Below are positions 1 to 11,649 of a stretch of DNA of 64,000 bases, one piece after another; the first letter of the stretch is position 1, and each line of letters begins with the position of its first letter. The stretch is from Adiantum capillus-veneris (Eukaryota > Streptophyta > Polypodiopsida > Polypodiales > Pteridaceae), in assembly GCA_014529385.2 (NCBI GenBank), contig CM043962.1:42221598-42285597 (forward strand), read 5' to 3'. The notes under the pieces are model-generated. The model saw only the letters and a list, made by a program, of their open reading frames with translations, ran no database searches and was not told the origin of the DNA. The position numbers and the translations under genes were made by a program.

Positions 1-1001
1 TGATAAAAGAACCAATAGAAATTAAGCTCCCTAGAAGACTATTGGACAGTCTACCAAGGGGTCCAACATTCAGTAGCCCAATGGCTTGCCTGATTCCTAT
101 TGGCCAGAAGACTAAGAGGTCCCAATGAGAGTTAAATTGAATTCTTTAAATACCTAAAGCTCTCACAAAAGGGGAAAGGGGGACACATGTCACAAGGCTA
201 GCAATTATGCTTCTAATTTATGATTGGCTAAGCTTTACAGGGGCCAATGGGATGCCATCATGAGCAATTAGCAAGAGGGGTCGACAAAGATGAGAGAGAA
301 GGCTGCATTTTCCTCTAACTCATTGCTACACACACACACAACTCATGTGTGAAAGAAGAACTCCATATCCTTCTCTAAGCATTGAGAAGTAGAGGCCTAC
401 ACCAACAACTCTTGGCTATGGAATGCAAATCAAACCAAGAGCCAAGCTTCAATGGCATGCTCATCTCCTCTACCATGCTAATTACTAAGCTAAGCTATGA
501 TATTAGAGTGATTATGTGAGCATAATACTTCTTTCTCATAAGATACCTCTTCTTCCTCTCAATCTATCCTCATTCCCTGCTAGCTCTCACCATTTTTGAA
601 GGTGCGTGAGGTCTTGGGAGGATTGAGGCTAGGGACACCAGGTCTGTTTTTCAAGCATAATTTGGTGTATGAAGCTTCCATCTTCATTACACCAACTAGT
701 TTTATCAAGGAACACAAAGATTGTATTGTACAAAAGTCTCCTTTGATGAGAGAAGCTATAATACAAAGCCTTTATGGAGGGGGGACCGGCTCCATATAAA
801 TCCGGTCCTCAATTGTTGCCAATTGTTCTATTTCTCTCTCTTTTTAAGTATTTTCAATGCCACATTAGCTAGATGTAAATTGCTATGTTGCTTCTCAATT
901 AAGTACTCTCTATATGCTCATTAGGAACTTGTTCTGAATGAAATGCTCACTACATTATCAATTTCCACAACACACAAGTTACTAGTGCATTAAATGTTAC
1001 A
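1..1001 (+). repeat. 5' LTR of Ty3/gypsy element A
   Basis: The stretch ends in GTTACA directly before a primer-binding site, and its last 360 bases (about 640-1001) recur at about 3926-4288, as expected for the two LTRs of one element. The window happens to begin with TG, so base 1 could be the true LTR start, but this cannot be proved from one side. Only the inner 360 bp are duplicated downstream, so treating 1-640 as LTR is inference. There is no credible ORF in it. Confidence 0.65.
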
Positions 1002-1014
1002 TTGGTATCAGAGC
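1002..1014 (+). promoter_or_regulatory. primer-binding site of element A
   Basis: TTGGTATCAGAGC follows the LTR end at once. This is complementary to the 3' end of plant initiator-methionine tRNA and is the usual minus-strand priming site of many plant LTR retrotransposons. It fixes the element as + strand. Confidence 0.8.
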
Positions 1015-1393
1015 TATTGGTTTCTCTTTTCTTGCTCAAGAAGAGAGGTCCTCAAGCTTGCTACAAATGGTTGGTGTTAGTGATTGCAAAAGAGTAAGTA
1101 GAATAGGAATTTTTCATCCTTGAGGCGTGCCTACTTTATGCAGCTAATGGGGACACCGTCGAGAGCTATGGTCTTAATAATGGAGTCCTATGGGGCTTGC
1201 CTATGGCTTAATCATCATTATTGAGCTATTAGAACCTTGACAGGAACCGGTGCTATCTTGGCTCTATTGGACCCTCTCTTCTATTCCTTGCAATTAACAA
1301 TATTCAAGCCACGGGTATAGATGCTTGAGTCCTTATCTTTGAAGGTAAAGAGGAGTAGCAACTAGGGCTTGAAGTGCCAAAGTACAGTGGCAA
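1015..1393 (+). other. leader remnant of element A; gag lost
   Basis: Only 379 bases separate the PBS from the reverse transcriptase. A complete element would have a leader, gag and protease here. No zinc knuckle or protease motif is visible in any frame, so gag and protease appear to have been removed by internal deletion. Confidence 0.55.
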
Positions 1394-1978
1394 GTGCATG
1401 AGCTAGTTGAGAAAGGCATGGTTAGGCCTAGCTCATCTCCATTTTGTTCACCCGTGTTATTAGTGCAAAAGAAAGACGACACATATCGTATGTGTGTCGA
1501 CTATAGAGCACTAAATAGGATCACTATCAAGAATAGGTTTCTCGTTCCATGGGCAGAAGACCTATTTGATAAGCTACAAGGGTCAACCTACTTTAGTAGA
1601 ATTGACCTAAAGAATGGCTACCATCAAATATGGATAGTTGATCAAGACATTGTAAAGACCACATTTCGCACTACGTTTGGTCTTTATGAGTACATTGTCA
1701 TGCCTTTTGGCTTGACCAACGCACCAGCCACATTTAGCCGCTTGATGGAGAAGCTATTCAGGCCTCACCGAACCTTTACTAAAGTGTTTGATGATATAAT
1801 CATCTACTCTAATTCATTAGACAAACACAAGCAACACCTCCACGTAAAATTTCAAGTTTTACGAGAGAATAAACTTTATATTAATCAAAAGAAAAGTGAA
1901 TTTTTCTTACATTTAGGCCACATTATCTCTCGAGATGCCATCCAAATGGATCCATCAAAGCTAGAGGTAGTAAAATGA
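1394..1978 (+). pseudogene. Ty3/gypsy reverse transcriptase (element A)
   Basis: About 194 residues of chromovirus-type RT are open. Recognisable blocks in order are VEKGMVRPSSSPFCSPVLLV, YRMCVDYRALN, FSRIDLKNGYHQIW, YIVMPFGLTNAPATF and the catalytic box FDDIIIYS with both aspartates. The enzyme would copy element RNA into DNA in the virus-like particle. The reading begins in the middle of the usual pol polyprotein, with no gag or protease before it. It stops at TGA 1976-1978, and the downstream domains continue in other frames, so this is a decayed copy. The same family reappears at 16623-17140. Confidence 0.9.
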
Positions 1979-1996
1979 TGTCCTAATCCAAGGAAT

Positions 1997-2622
1997 TTGC
2001 ATGAACTAAGAAGCTTTATAGGTATGTGTGCATACTATAGATGCTTCATAGAAAAGTTCTCACAAACTGCGGGACCATTACATGATCTAACAAAGAAAAA
2101 CGTTAGGTTTATATGGTCCACCAAGGAGAAAAATGCTTTCAAAAAGCTTAAAGAAAAGCTCATCTCTCAACCTGTGCTTACACTACCGGATCTCTCAAAT
2201 CCATTTGAGGTCCAATGCGACGCTTGTGGTATTGCCTTGGAGCTGTTTTGCTCCAAGAAGGGCATGCCATAGCCTATGAAAGTCAAAGGCTCGACCCTGT
2301 TGAGCAATCTCTAGGCATATATGAGAAGGAAATGTTAGCAGTTCTACGTGCTCTAGATTTGTGGAAGCACTATCTATTGGGGACTCCTTTCATTTTGCAA
2401 ATGGGTCACCAAAGGCTTAAGTACTTCATGACGCAGACCAAGCTCTCCGGCAAAAAAATGAGGTGGGAAAATTTCCTTTCGCAATTTCCTTTTCATATTG
2501 CTCATGTTGCTGGCAAGAATAATCAAGTAGCCAATGCACTCTCAAGATGGCCGAGAGTGAATGCGGTATCCATAGCAACTCACAATGATCTATCTTTTAT
2601 GATAGATGAGTACGCATCCTGA
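1997..2622 (+). pseudogene. Ty3/gypsy RT thumb and RNase H (element A)
   Basis: The RT connection (LRSFIGMCAYYRCFIEKFSQ) runs into an RNase H-like domain read in two frames. CDACG near 2218-2232 is followed, after a frameshift at about 2225-2270, by LGAVLLQEGHAIAYESQRLD, YEKEMLAVLRALDLWKHYL and VANALSRWP. This domain removes RNA from the RNA-DNA hybrid during reverse transcription. The frameshift and the missing upstream genes make it non-functional. Confidence 0.85.
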
Positions 2623-3920
2623 TTTTAGAGACGTGAATTCAACTCTTGCACTAGGGAAGAAGGAAGAACCATTTACCCTACAAGATGGTTATCTTCTCTA
2701 TGGCAATAGACTACGTGTTACTAACTCACTCCGTGAGAAAGTAATGTATGAATCTCATACTCCTCCTTATGTGGGGCATAGAGGGATTCAATCTACCCTA
2801 AAAGGGATATAAACATATCTCTATTGGCCTATCATGAAAGCAAACATACAAGAGTATGTTTCAAAATGTGTGGTATGCCAAAAAACAAAGTTTGATAGAG
2901 GGAAGCAACCTGGATGGCTTCAACCTTTGCAATCCCTAATTCAGCATGGGAGAGCATATCCATGGATTTTATCTTTGGATTGCCCAAGTCTATCCATGGG
3001 AATACAGGAATATAGACGATAGTAGACAAGTTTAGGAAACAAGCACATTTCATACCTGTCAAAAAGACTATCAAAGCCCATCAAATGGAAACCCTCTTTA
3101 TATCACAAATCTTCAAGTACCACGACTTGCCGATGTCCATAGTGTCGGATAGAGATCCTAGAATGACCAGTAATTTTTGGAAGGGTCTCTTTGAGAATTT
3201 AGCTACAAGGCTAAACTTCTCTTTGGCCTATCATCCCCAAACGGATGGCCAAATTCAAATAGCTAACCTAACAATTCTTGATCTACTAAAAGCTTATGTC
3301 ACAAAAATAGATCAAAAGTCCCAATGGGAGAAGTACTTACCCTTAGTGGAGTATGCTTACAATAACACTGTACATACTTCCACGAGAAAAGCACCTTTTG
3401 AGGTGATAGAGAGAAGATAAAAAAGTCCCCTGCTACTCAAGGTACATGGGAAGATCTTCGCTGTTGCAGATGAATATAGCCAAGACCTGCAAGAATCTTT
3501 TCAAAAGATTAAGGATGCTATATCCATCTCCTAGCAAAGGCAAAAGGCTGCTGCTAATAAGCACAGAAGAGCCCTAGCCTTTAAACAAAATGATTGGGTC
3601 TTGCTCAAGTTTCCCAAGGCTTGATGAAGGCACACAACAGGCGAGAATCCTAGTATAGGACACCAAAAGTACTATGCTAAGTTAGCAAAAAGGTACTATG
3701 GTCCCTCTCAGATTCTTAGCCCAATCTGAGATGACCTATCAACTCAAGTTGCCCAACCATTGGCTCATGCACAATGCTTTCCACGTGAGCTATTAAGCCT
3801 TCCAAAGGAGAGCCACCTCAAGAAGCAATCATTGAAGACCCACCGAAGATCCAGGACCAAGAAGAGGTGCTGCAGCCCGAGTCCATTCTTCGACACGAAG
3901 AAAAGGTATTATGAGGCGGT
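2606..3920 (+). pseudogene. Ty3/gypsy integrase and pol C-terminus (element A)
   Basis: An H2C2-like zinc region is visible (ESHTPPYVGHRGI, then KCVVCQKTKFD at about 2863-2896), broken by a stop at 2810-2812. The catalytic core follows with frameshifts: SMDFIFGLP near 2955, IVSDRDPRMTSNFW at about 3136-3180, and YHPQTDGQIQIAN at about 3229-3267. At the last block the catalytic Glu position reads Gln. After the stop at 3418-3420 the integrase C-terminus is still readable in pieces (QNDWVLLKFPKA near 3586, QKYYAKLAKRYYGPSQIL near 3664). The sequence breaks off at the start of what would be a chromodomain-proximal region and joins LTR sequence near 3920. Confidence 0.85.
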
Positions 3921-4288
3921 TAGACTAGGTGTGTTTTTCAAGCATAATTTGGTGTATGAAGCTTCCATCTTCATTACACCAACTAGTTTTATCAAGGAAC
4001 ACAAAGATTGTATTGTACAAAAGTCTCCTTTGATGGGAGAAGCTATAATACAAAGCCTTTATGGAGGGGACCCAGGTCCATGTAAATTTGGTCCTCAACT
4101 GTTGTCAATTGTTCTATTTCTCTCTCTTTTCAAGTATTTTCAATGCCAAATTAGCTAGGTGTAAATTGCTATGTTGCTTTCTCAATTAAGTACTCTCTCT
4201 ATGCTCATTAGGAACTTGTTCTTAATGAAATGCTCACTATGTTATCAATTTCCGCTACACACAAGTTAACAGTGTATTAAATGTTACA
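3921..4288 (+). repeat. partial 3' LTR of element A
   Basis: Bases from about 3926 to 4288 match about 640-1001 closely, including TTCAAGCATAATTTGGTGTA and the terminal AATGTTACA. The match starts abruptly after pol C-terminal coding, so the first ~640 bp of the LTR, the PPT and the end of pol were removed by a deletion. Confidence 0.75.
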
Positions 4289-5294
4289 AGGAGTGTCAAT
4301 TCAAGTCTCCAAGAGAATTGAATTGGCAATTACCATGGAAGCCCTGATTGTGCAGCACACTATCATGAAGACAAGTATGCACGATAAATTCATGGTGGAA
4401 ATATCTTCTTCACAAGTTTGGGGCAAGAGGTATGAAGTATATATCGCAAGTAGCCCAATGTGTACATATGGAGACTTTGCAGAACGCTTGGCACAAGGCA
4501 AACCCAAATTATATTTCTTTGCTTTTTACTCCAGTGCCGATTGGGATAATGAGTGCAGGATTCCAATACCAAATCGTTGTTGATGTTTTTCTTGTGGTGG
4601 ATATCTGGCAAATTGACAATTTTGCCCTTACTAGGTAGATTTGGGTAATGAATACTTGTTTACATGCTATGTTTCTTAGTACCACATTTCTTGTTCTCAT
4701 TCATGCTTGGTTTTTTGGAAGCATCAACAAATGTTTTGCGACACAAAATACAAATCTATATAGCAGTGATGGTGGGCCATATCATGAGGTTGATAGGCTT
4801 ATCTTCACAAATTTTATGAGCTTATTAGTGGACGGTCTAGGTTCAATCCCATTGGGTAAGTAACGAATTTTTTGACTAGTACTTAAAGATAACTATGGTA
4901 GTATGTTTACACACCATTAATCTATTTTGTAGAGGGCATGAGTGTTCCCAAGTGAAAATATGTTCCCAAGTGGAACACATTTTCCAAGGGTCTATTGATA
5001 GGGTGCATGGGTCTTGCATGCGAGTTTTTGATCGATGAGGGGTTTTTGTTGACCATGTGTGTGGCATAGCACATCAGAGATTTCATTGCAAAGACATAAA
5101 GGGTAGGACGTGTACTCATACATACATGGACCCTCATGTGTAATAAACAGGCCTATCGATATCCACTCACTAGAGAGTCAGTGAGATAACAATCGTGGTT
5201 TCTTCATTTAATATCACAACCAAAAACATTGTAACTAAGTCACTCATTATTTGAGTTTTTAAAAATATTTATGCAGGTACTTGATCTTACCATG
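4289..5294 (+). other. spacer between elements A and B, nothing recognised
   Basis: Short overlapping ORFs occur on both strands, but none shows a domain, a family motif or a continuous reading. No tRNA, inverted terminal repeat or long tandem repeat is visible. It is likely old flanking DNA. Confidence 0.5.
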
Positions 5295-6204
5295 TGTTAA
5301 CTGAGTCAAGGTCAGTTAACAGAAGCTGCTAAAGACCGAAGACATATGGATGCACATCAAGATGAATGCGAAGAAGCAATTAGATTGGAATTACACATTT
5401 TTCATGTTTTCCCAAAATGGTCACGTATTGTAAATTCCCAAATTATTTCAAGCCATTATAATATTTTAATGTGTTACAGGCTCAATGGGAGTTCCAAGTT
5501 GTAAAGAATAGGTCACTTACTGTGCCTAGGTTGCAGATTCAATAAGTGGTGAGCCCTAAAGGCCTTGGGCGGCCGGACATTGCATATTTTTACCCTAGGT
5601 ACATAAGGCAGTGTGTAAATGAAATTAGGGTTCTCAAGCTCATTTGTTGAGAGCACTCTTTGGTGAGGTGTGTGGCTATGGAGTCCTTGAGCTTCTCCTT
5701 GCTCACGAGACTTGATTAACACTAATCAATGATTCATTCTCTCTCACTATGCCTCTCTCATGCTTCTTATGATTGCCTATGATGCTTAGATTAGCTAGAT
5801 CTACACTAATTAGTGGTTAATCCCTCTCAAATCTTGTGTGATTTCTCTCTTTTGCTTGTGTGTGCATGTAGGTTTGATTGGAGTGTGGTGCTCGATAGAT
5901 CTATGTGTGTGTGCTTGCGATTAGTGTGTTGCATGATAGGATTAGTGTTGTGTGCGTCTTGCAATCGTAGTGTGTGTCATTGGGTTGATTAGAGGTGAAG
6001 AGAAGTGGATATGGAGATTGCCCTTCATTGTGGCTTCGCTCCTCCATAGGCCGAGAAGCTCACCTCGTAGAGTTAACCATTTGTGTTGCCACGATTAGCT
6101 CACTAACCGTGTGAGTGTCTCCATGCCCTAGCTAGGTAGCTCATCCCTCTGGATTGATAATTTTGTTGGTCATTGGAGCTATTGCAACGATGGGACCCCC
6201 AACA
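5295..6204 (+). repeat. 5' LTR of element B
   Basis: It begins TGTTAACTGAGTCAAGG and ends CCCCCAACA, with TG...CA termini. It is repeated from 14258, where TGTTAACTGAGTCAACG follows a purine tract. The right end is fixed by the adjacent PBS. Confidence 0.88.
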
Positions 6205-6205
6205 T

Positions 6206-6224
6206 TTGGCGCCATTGCCGAGGA
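6206..6224 (+). promoter_or_regulatory. primer-binding site of element B (tRNA-Asp type)
   Basis: TTGGCGCCATTGCCGAGGA lies one base after the LTR end. It differs by two G-to-A changes from the plant consensus complementary to tRNA-Asp (TGGCGCCGTTGCCGGGG). This type of primer site is usual in Tat/Athila-like gypsy elements. Confidence 0.8.
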
Positions 6225-7757
6225 CGATGGCCTATGCTAGTGTAACTGTGGCATAAACGAATGTGTTCCCTTACTAATTTCACTTGTGTGTTTATGTTTT
6301 TGTGGATTTTGAATGTTTGTGCATGAAGCATTGTGTTCATAATTCCCTAATGTGTGACCATATCTTGCCAATTGTTTGTTTACACACTCTAATTTCTCAC
6401 TAACCCCTTGCTAATTTGACTAATTTTTTCTAACTTACTAATGTGCTTCGACCATTCAATTGATCTTCAACGGAAAGGTAATTAAGGTGGTATTCTCAAC
6501 CTTCCTAGAATCTAGAGATGTGTATAATTGCGTAGAGATCCCACCATGATGATGCAATGTAATGCTATGTTGATGCAAAGTGGATTGAAAATTTTGCGAT
6601 TATTCATTTTCACGCCGTCGTAATGCCGAAATTTTTAAGAACTGGTGGCGTATAATTTGATAAGTTTCAATTGCTAATTGATGAATGTGTGTTGCTAATT
6701 GGGTGTCTAATTGAGTTAATTGCATGTTTGGATGGTCAATTTCAAGTGTGTGTGCATTCTAATTGAGTGTGTGTATGTTAATTTTAGGTGTGTGTGCACT
6801 ATTTTGCCCATGTTTGAGCACTTAGAAATCAATGTGTGCGTTATGATTTTTCAATTATGATGATTGATATGTGTTGTGCTCATGCCCAACTAATAATTTG
6901 TGAAGTCACATTGCAAATCTAACAAATTTAACCCTTTTGTGTGCGCACCTAAAGATTGGTAAAATCTGCCAATTTTTTAGTGTGTGTGTGTGTGTGTGTG
7001 TGCCTAAAAAGTGTGTAATTTGCATGGTTAATTCAATGTTTTGATTGCATAAATGATGTGTGTAATGATTAATTTCTATGTTTTTGTGGTCAAAACAGGG
7101 ATTTACACACTCTACTTGCGTCAATTTTTGACCTATTTTTGTCAGTTTAATTGTCTAGTCTTGATTTTATTGATAAAATTGTTGGCAATTGAATTGATGT
7201 GATTTGTGTGATTTTATTTGGCTCCACCATTTTCCAATGTGTGGAGAATTTTTAGAAAATTTTTGGGTATTCCATAAAAATTTGATTTTGCAATTTTTAC
7301 CAACTATTTTGTGTGTGCCTATTTACGGCATCATTTTGTTTGCATTGATGCCCTCTGTGGTCGAGTTTTGAGCGTTTTGCTATTTCCGATATTCGGGTTG
7401 ACGATTGTGTCACAAATTGCATTTTCGATAAAATCTGCTATTTTCGGTGTGCTTTTGCGTGTCGAAAATGCTCTGTTGTGAATGACGATGATTTTCTAAG
7501 ATTCCTAGAATTTTCCAAGAATTTTTTGGACTTTTTTGGCAAATTTTGGGATTTTTTGGCAATCTTTTGGAGTTTCGGCTAATTTTGGCATTTTTGGAAA
7601 AAAAAAGGGAAAGCTAGTTGGCCCTCGCCGTCCCTTGCGGCGCATAAAAAATCGATCTTTACGGTCCCTGGGGATAATTTCCTGCGACGTTAAAACTTCC
7701 TTCTTCTTCTTTTTCTCTTCGGGTGAACACCACCCATCACACACCCATCACCCATCA

Positions 7758-7767
7758 CACACACACA

Positions 7768-7831
<64 letters not shown>

Positions 7832-7888
7832 ACTCACTCTCTCTCTAGCTTTTCTCCCACTCTATCTCTCTCTCTCTCTAACTCTCTC
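7758..7888 (+). repeat. (CA)n-(CT)n microsatellite in element B leader
   Basis: A short CACACA run passes directly into nearly uninterrupted CT repeats with a few single-base breaks. Confidence 0.95.
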
Positions 7889-8228
7889 TCCTCCCACTAA
7901 CCTTGTCGAACCCGCGTCTATGTGCACCCCCTCTACTCTCTCTCCTTGTTGAACCCCTGCCAGCGCACGTGCACGCTACCATGTCATCCGCGCCAGGCCG
8001 CTTCTCCCGAGTCCCGCTGACCGCGCTGATACGCTCTCTCTCTCTTTGTTCCCTGCTACGCCAAGCCACCGCCAAGTGCCAACGGTCCCTTAACTCTCTC
8101 TCTTCTCTCTCTCTGCATGCACTTCCCGCAGTTAACACGCCTGCACTTCCTGCACTTAACGCGCCCGCACTTAACACACCGTCGTCAGGGCTCCCGACTT
8201 GTCAACGCCAGCTGCCCACGCAGGTAAG

Positions 8229-8930
8229 TTCTTTTAATCAATACAAAAACAATAAAAAAATCAAAAACATAAAAAGATAAAAAATAATCCAAAAATTAAA
8301 TAAAAAATCAAAAGAAGTTAAAGGGAAATCAATAAAAGGGCTTTAGAATAAGTTTTTTTAAAAAATCATCATCAAAAATCACAAAAACATTAAAAAACCA
8401 TAAAAAGAATTAAAAATCAAAAATTCCAATAAAAAACTAAAAAAAGGATTTAAAAATCATTAAAAATTTACAAAAAAAAGCATTAAAAAATCCACAAAAA
8501 AAAACTCATAAATTCTTTTTTTTAAAAAAAAAACTTCTTAGAAAATTAATTAAAAACATAGAAAATGCATGAAAAATTAGAAACCTCATAAAAATTCAAA
8601 AATAACACAGATAAATCAAAATAAATTACAAAAAAATTCTAAAATTCACAAAAAATAAAAAACTGACACAGATAAATCAAAATTGAATAGAAAAAATCAC
8701 CATAAAATAAAAAAAATCATAAAAAACACAATAAATTTAAAAACAAATCCACAGATAAAGCCCAAAATTTAATAAAAACTAAAAAAGTCACAAAAAATTA
8801 TTTAAAAATAAATAAAAAACTTATTGAAAAAATTTGTAAAAATCATAAAATCTTCAAAAAATCTTCAAAAAATCACAAAAAAAAAGAAAATTACCAAATT
8901 CGAGCTAAAAATCGACAAATCAGAATTGTA
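8229..8930 (+). repeat. A-rich low-complexity tract
   Basis: About 700 bases are dominated by A on this strand, with recurrent AAAAATCA, CACAAAAA and ATAAATCAAAAT words. No reading frame survives in it. It starts directly at a splice-donor-like GTAAGT. Confidence 0.9.
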
Positions 8931-9103
8931 AACTCGTTGAAGCTCAGAAAATCGAGCTAGATTTTGGGATCTCCTTGGTAACTAGGATTGAATTAATTTG
9001 GCCAAGAATATCATTATTCTAGCTAAATTTTGACAGAGTTACCATGATTCGATCAAGGAGCTAGAAGTGAGCGTGCATGCTATAAATTAGCTAGTGCAAG
9101 CAA

Positions 9104-10600
9104 TTGCATTACAACTTAGCTTCCAATGGGACAAACAGGAGCACAACTCGAATGCGATTGCAGATTAGGCTAGTACGAACATCAGAAATTATGCTAATCA
9201 ATACCAGAATCTGCCAATTGATAGTTTTTGTGGATAAAGCCAACATGGACTCAAATCAAGCGGAGAGTTCAAGTACAACCGAGCAAGCTAGTAGCAGTGG
9301 CAACACATGCACAACTGCAACAGAGCAGATTTTGCAACTTTATGGCTACAATGGAGATAAAGTCTTGTACACAGATTCAGAAGGCCATAGATACTTGATG
9401 AGCAGCAAAAGCAACACGGTAGCCAAGATCCTATTGATCAGAGTCAAGCTAGATTCAGAGAACTCCCAGATGTTCACAGACTTCAGTGGAGCCAGGTATT
9501 GCAAGCTCAAAGAAGAAGTGTAGATAGAAGTGCAAAACATTAACCCAAGTGGTTATCCAAAAATCTGCACAAGTCCGCAAAGCATCCATTTAGTGCATAT
9601 GCAATCAAGGTCATTGTACATGGATTACAGTGGTCAAATCTACAGTCGAGAGCCACAATTGCAAGATCCAACAGATCAACCAATTGAAGCCAATCTAATT
9701 GGGAAACCAAACCAAAGACGGTACAAAGGTCAAGATGGAGCAATCTATAGCTTGATGCTCAGTGTTCTGAAAGAAGATGCCGACAACTTGGCAAGCATAG
9801 AAACAGGAGAGCTTGACATGACATAACTAGTTGAAATACCACCAGTCATGGCGTATTGCTCAGATTGTGGACGAAAAGGTGGACATTTTGCTGAACATTG
9901 TCCAAGAAATCTTGACAACCGAGATACATCAACTGTCAAGCAAGGTACAAAGCAAATTGGAAATGTGAATCTCGATGTAAGTGCAACTAACTCGTCACTT
10001 TTGATGCAATCAGATGATTATGCATTACCATTAGAAGCACAATTGAAAACATTGCAAATTCAAAATGAGCATAAAGATGCACATGCACCTGAAAAGCTTA
10101 AAATTGATTCTTTGAACAACAAGTTCCTGCATGAATTCAGTAAAGGTGTCGAGATATCACCAAAGGTTGAAAAGACTGTTAGGTTTGCAAATGATTTTTC
10201 ATCCACTGACACAAGTGTGCAATCACTCACGAGTCTAAGGGACACATCAAACAAATTGATGTAAGCATTGTATGGCACACATAATTCATATGCACACTAT
10301 GTAGACCAAAAAGGGAAACTTTACAAAAAGGATCAACTTGTGTTTGAACGGCCCACATACCAGCTCATAGAAGTGAGTCCACTGATAGATCAGAAAGGAT
10401 GGTTCATTTTAGAGGAAAGAATCTAGTATAGCCCATCTTCTCTAGAGTTGAAGGATATTACCCTAGTGAACCCAAAAATCTGTTCAGAGCCAAACTGTCC
10501 TCCATCAGAAATCAAGCTTCGATGTTGTGACCAAACAAACATATACTTTGACCAAAACAGTTGTAGATAAAGATGAGAGTCTAGCATCTATGATGCCTTG
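9104..10600 (+). pseudogene. gag-like ORF of element B, with zinc knuckle and repeated Y-D-G-Y motif
   Basis: One frame is readable for about 1.5 kb and is interrupted by TAG 9521-9523, TAA 9824-9826 and TAA 10262-10264. A likely original start is MDSNQAES near 9246. Short motifs of the form Y-x-D-x-x-G-x-x-Y recur: LYTDSEGHRY, MFTDFSGARY, LYMDYSGQIY, RYKGQDGAIY and HYVDQKGKLY. Between the fourth and fifth lies a zinc-knuckle-like CSDCGRKGGHFAEHC (about 9860-9905), spaced C-x2-C-x5-H-x4-C, one residue longer than the usual retroviral knuckle. The knuckle suggests nucleic-acid binding by a Gag-type protein. The flanking repeat is not a family I recognise. Confidence 0.6.
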
Positions 10601-11600
10601 GGTTCTGAAACCACAGAAGCTCATATCGTAGGAGACCCATAATGTTATCTACAGCTTAACTTGGGGAATAATTTGTCATGTTTCAAGGAGATACATATGA
10701 AACTATGTAGAAGGTTTACATATGCTAAATATCAACACTGCTACCCAAAGTGTACCTTCACAGTCCCAAAAGGTGAGACTAAATCAGAGCCAAACAATTT
10801 TGAACTCTTACAATGAAGCAGGCCATATTGATCACCCTAGGAAAGGGGGAGCTGTAAATCCATCAAGCTCAGCTCTAATACCAGGAAATGCTATAGCAAT
10901 TAGAAGCCCTAGAGCTTCTAGCCAATAGACCCCTTCAAGGCAAAAACCTTTGAAAGATCATATGATTGTTGGAAGTTTTCAATTGACCCAGATTCCATCA
11001 GAATCTGTAGAAAAATGCTTCTATGAAGATCATCAAGGACAGAAGTTTCAGCTGATCTCCACAAGTCAGAGTCAAAAGACGACAAAGCCCATAGTGTTCA
11101 AACAGCTACATGTGATCAAGCTCACATATGCATATCAAGATGTACATGGTAACGAATATCAACAAGATCATGACCTTGTACAAACCCCGATGGATGGCCC
11201 GACTGAAGTCAAAGACTATCTAAAGATGATGCAAAGCCCCAAGTTGCCAGAACAGGTGACAAAAAAGTCAAAGTCAATGGGAGCTAAATTCCAAAAGGCT
11301 ACACAAAGGTCACCACCAAAATCTCCTTCAAAGAGATAGATGTGCCAAAAAGTACAATGGATCTTATAAGATCAAAGGTTTCCCAGATGCAGGAGGACAA
11401 TGCTCAACAATTGCAAAAAAGTGTAGTATCACAGTCATACGAGTCAACATCAACGGAAGCAGGTGGTCAAAGCAAAGAGAATGCAGATAAAGATCAACTA
11501 AAGGACACTATCACAACAAAAGTAGTCAATTCGGATACAAATTTTGAGAAGATCAAGTGCAACATCATTGGTGAACACGAAAAAAGCTGTTAAGAGAAGT
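10601..11600 (+). pseudogene. continuation of element B gag-like coding, frameshifted
   Basis: Open pieces in two frames (10722-10928, 10950-11339, 11342-11593) carry two more copies of the Y/F-D-G-Y/F motif, CFYEDHQGQKF (about 11016-11050) and YAYQDVHGNEY (about 11127-11160). These are followed by basic and Gln/Ser-rich linker sequence such as QRSPPKSPSKR. The shared motif links these pieces to the upstream ORF, so I read the whole as one decayed polyprotein gene. Confidence 0.5.
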
Positions 11601-11649
11601 AAAGCTAGATTTTCAGTTAAACAAGAACCTCATGTCTTTTCACACTTGG

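Larger units (their letters stand above)
6225..9103 (+). other. long leader of element B
   Basis: This is non-coding leader between the PBS and the gag-like ORF. It holds TG-rich sequence with a (TG)n run near 6982-7001, a CT/CA tract (7758-7888), a GC-richer stretch with short ACTTAACNCGCC-like repeats (7900-8220), and a very A-rich low-complexity part (8229-8930). A sequence matching a 5' splice site, CAG|GTAAGT, lies at 8221-8228. The open frame at 7903-8280 is compositional (CT-derived Ser/Leu) and I do not count it as a gene. Confidence 0.55.

Noticed and set aside
5513-5722. Minus-strand frame repeated at 14478-14681
   Set aside because: It appears twice because it lies in the two LTRs of element B. 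There is no independent evidence of coding.
7903-8280. 125-codon frame in the leader of element B
   Set aside because: Composition follows CT-rich and short GC-rich repeats, it lies between PBS and gag, and no motif is visible.
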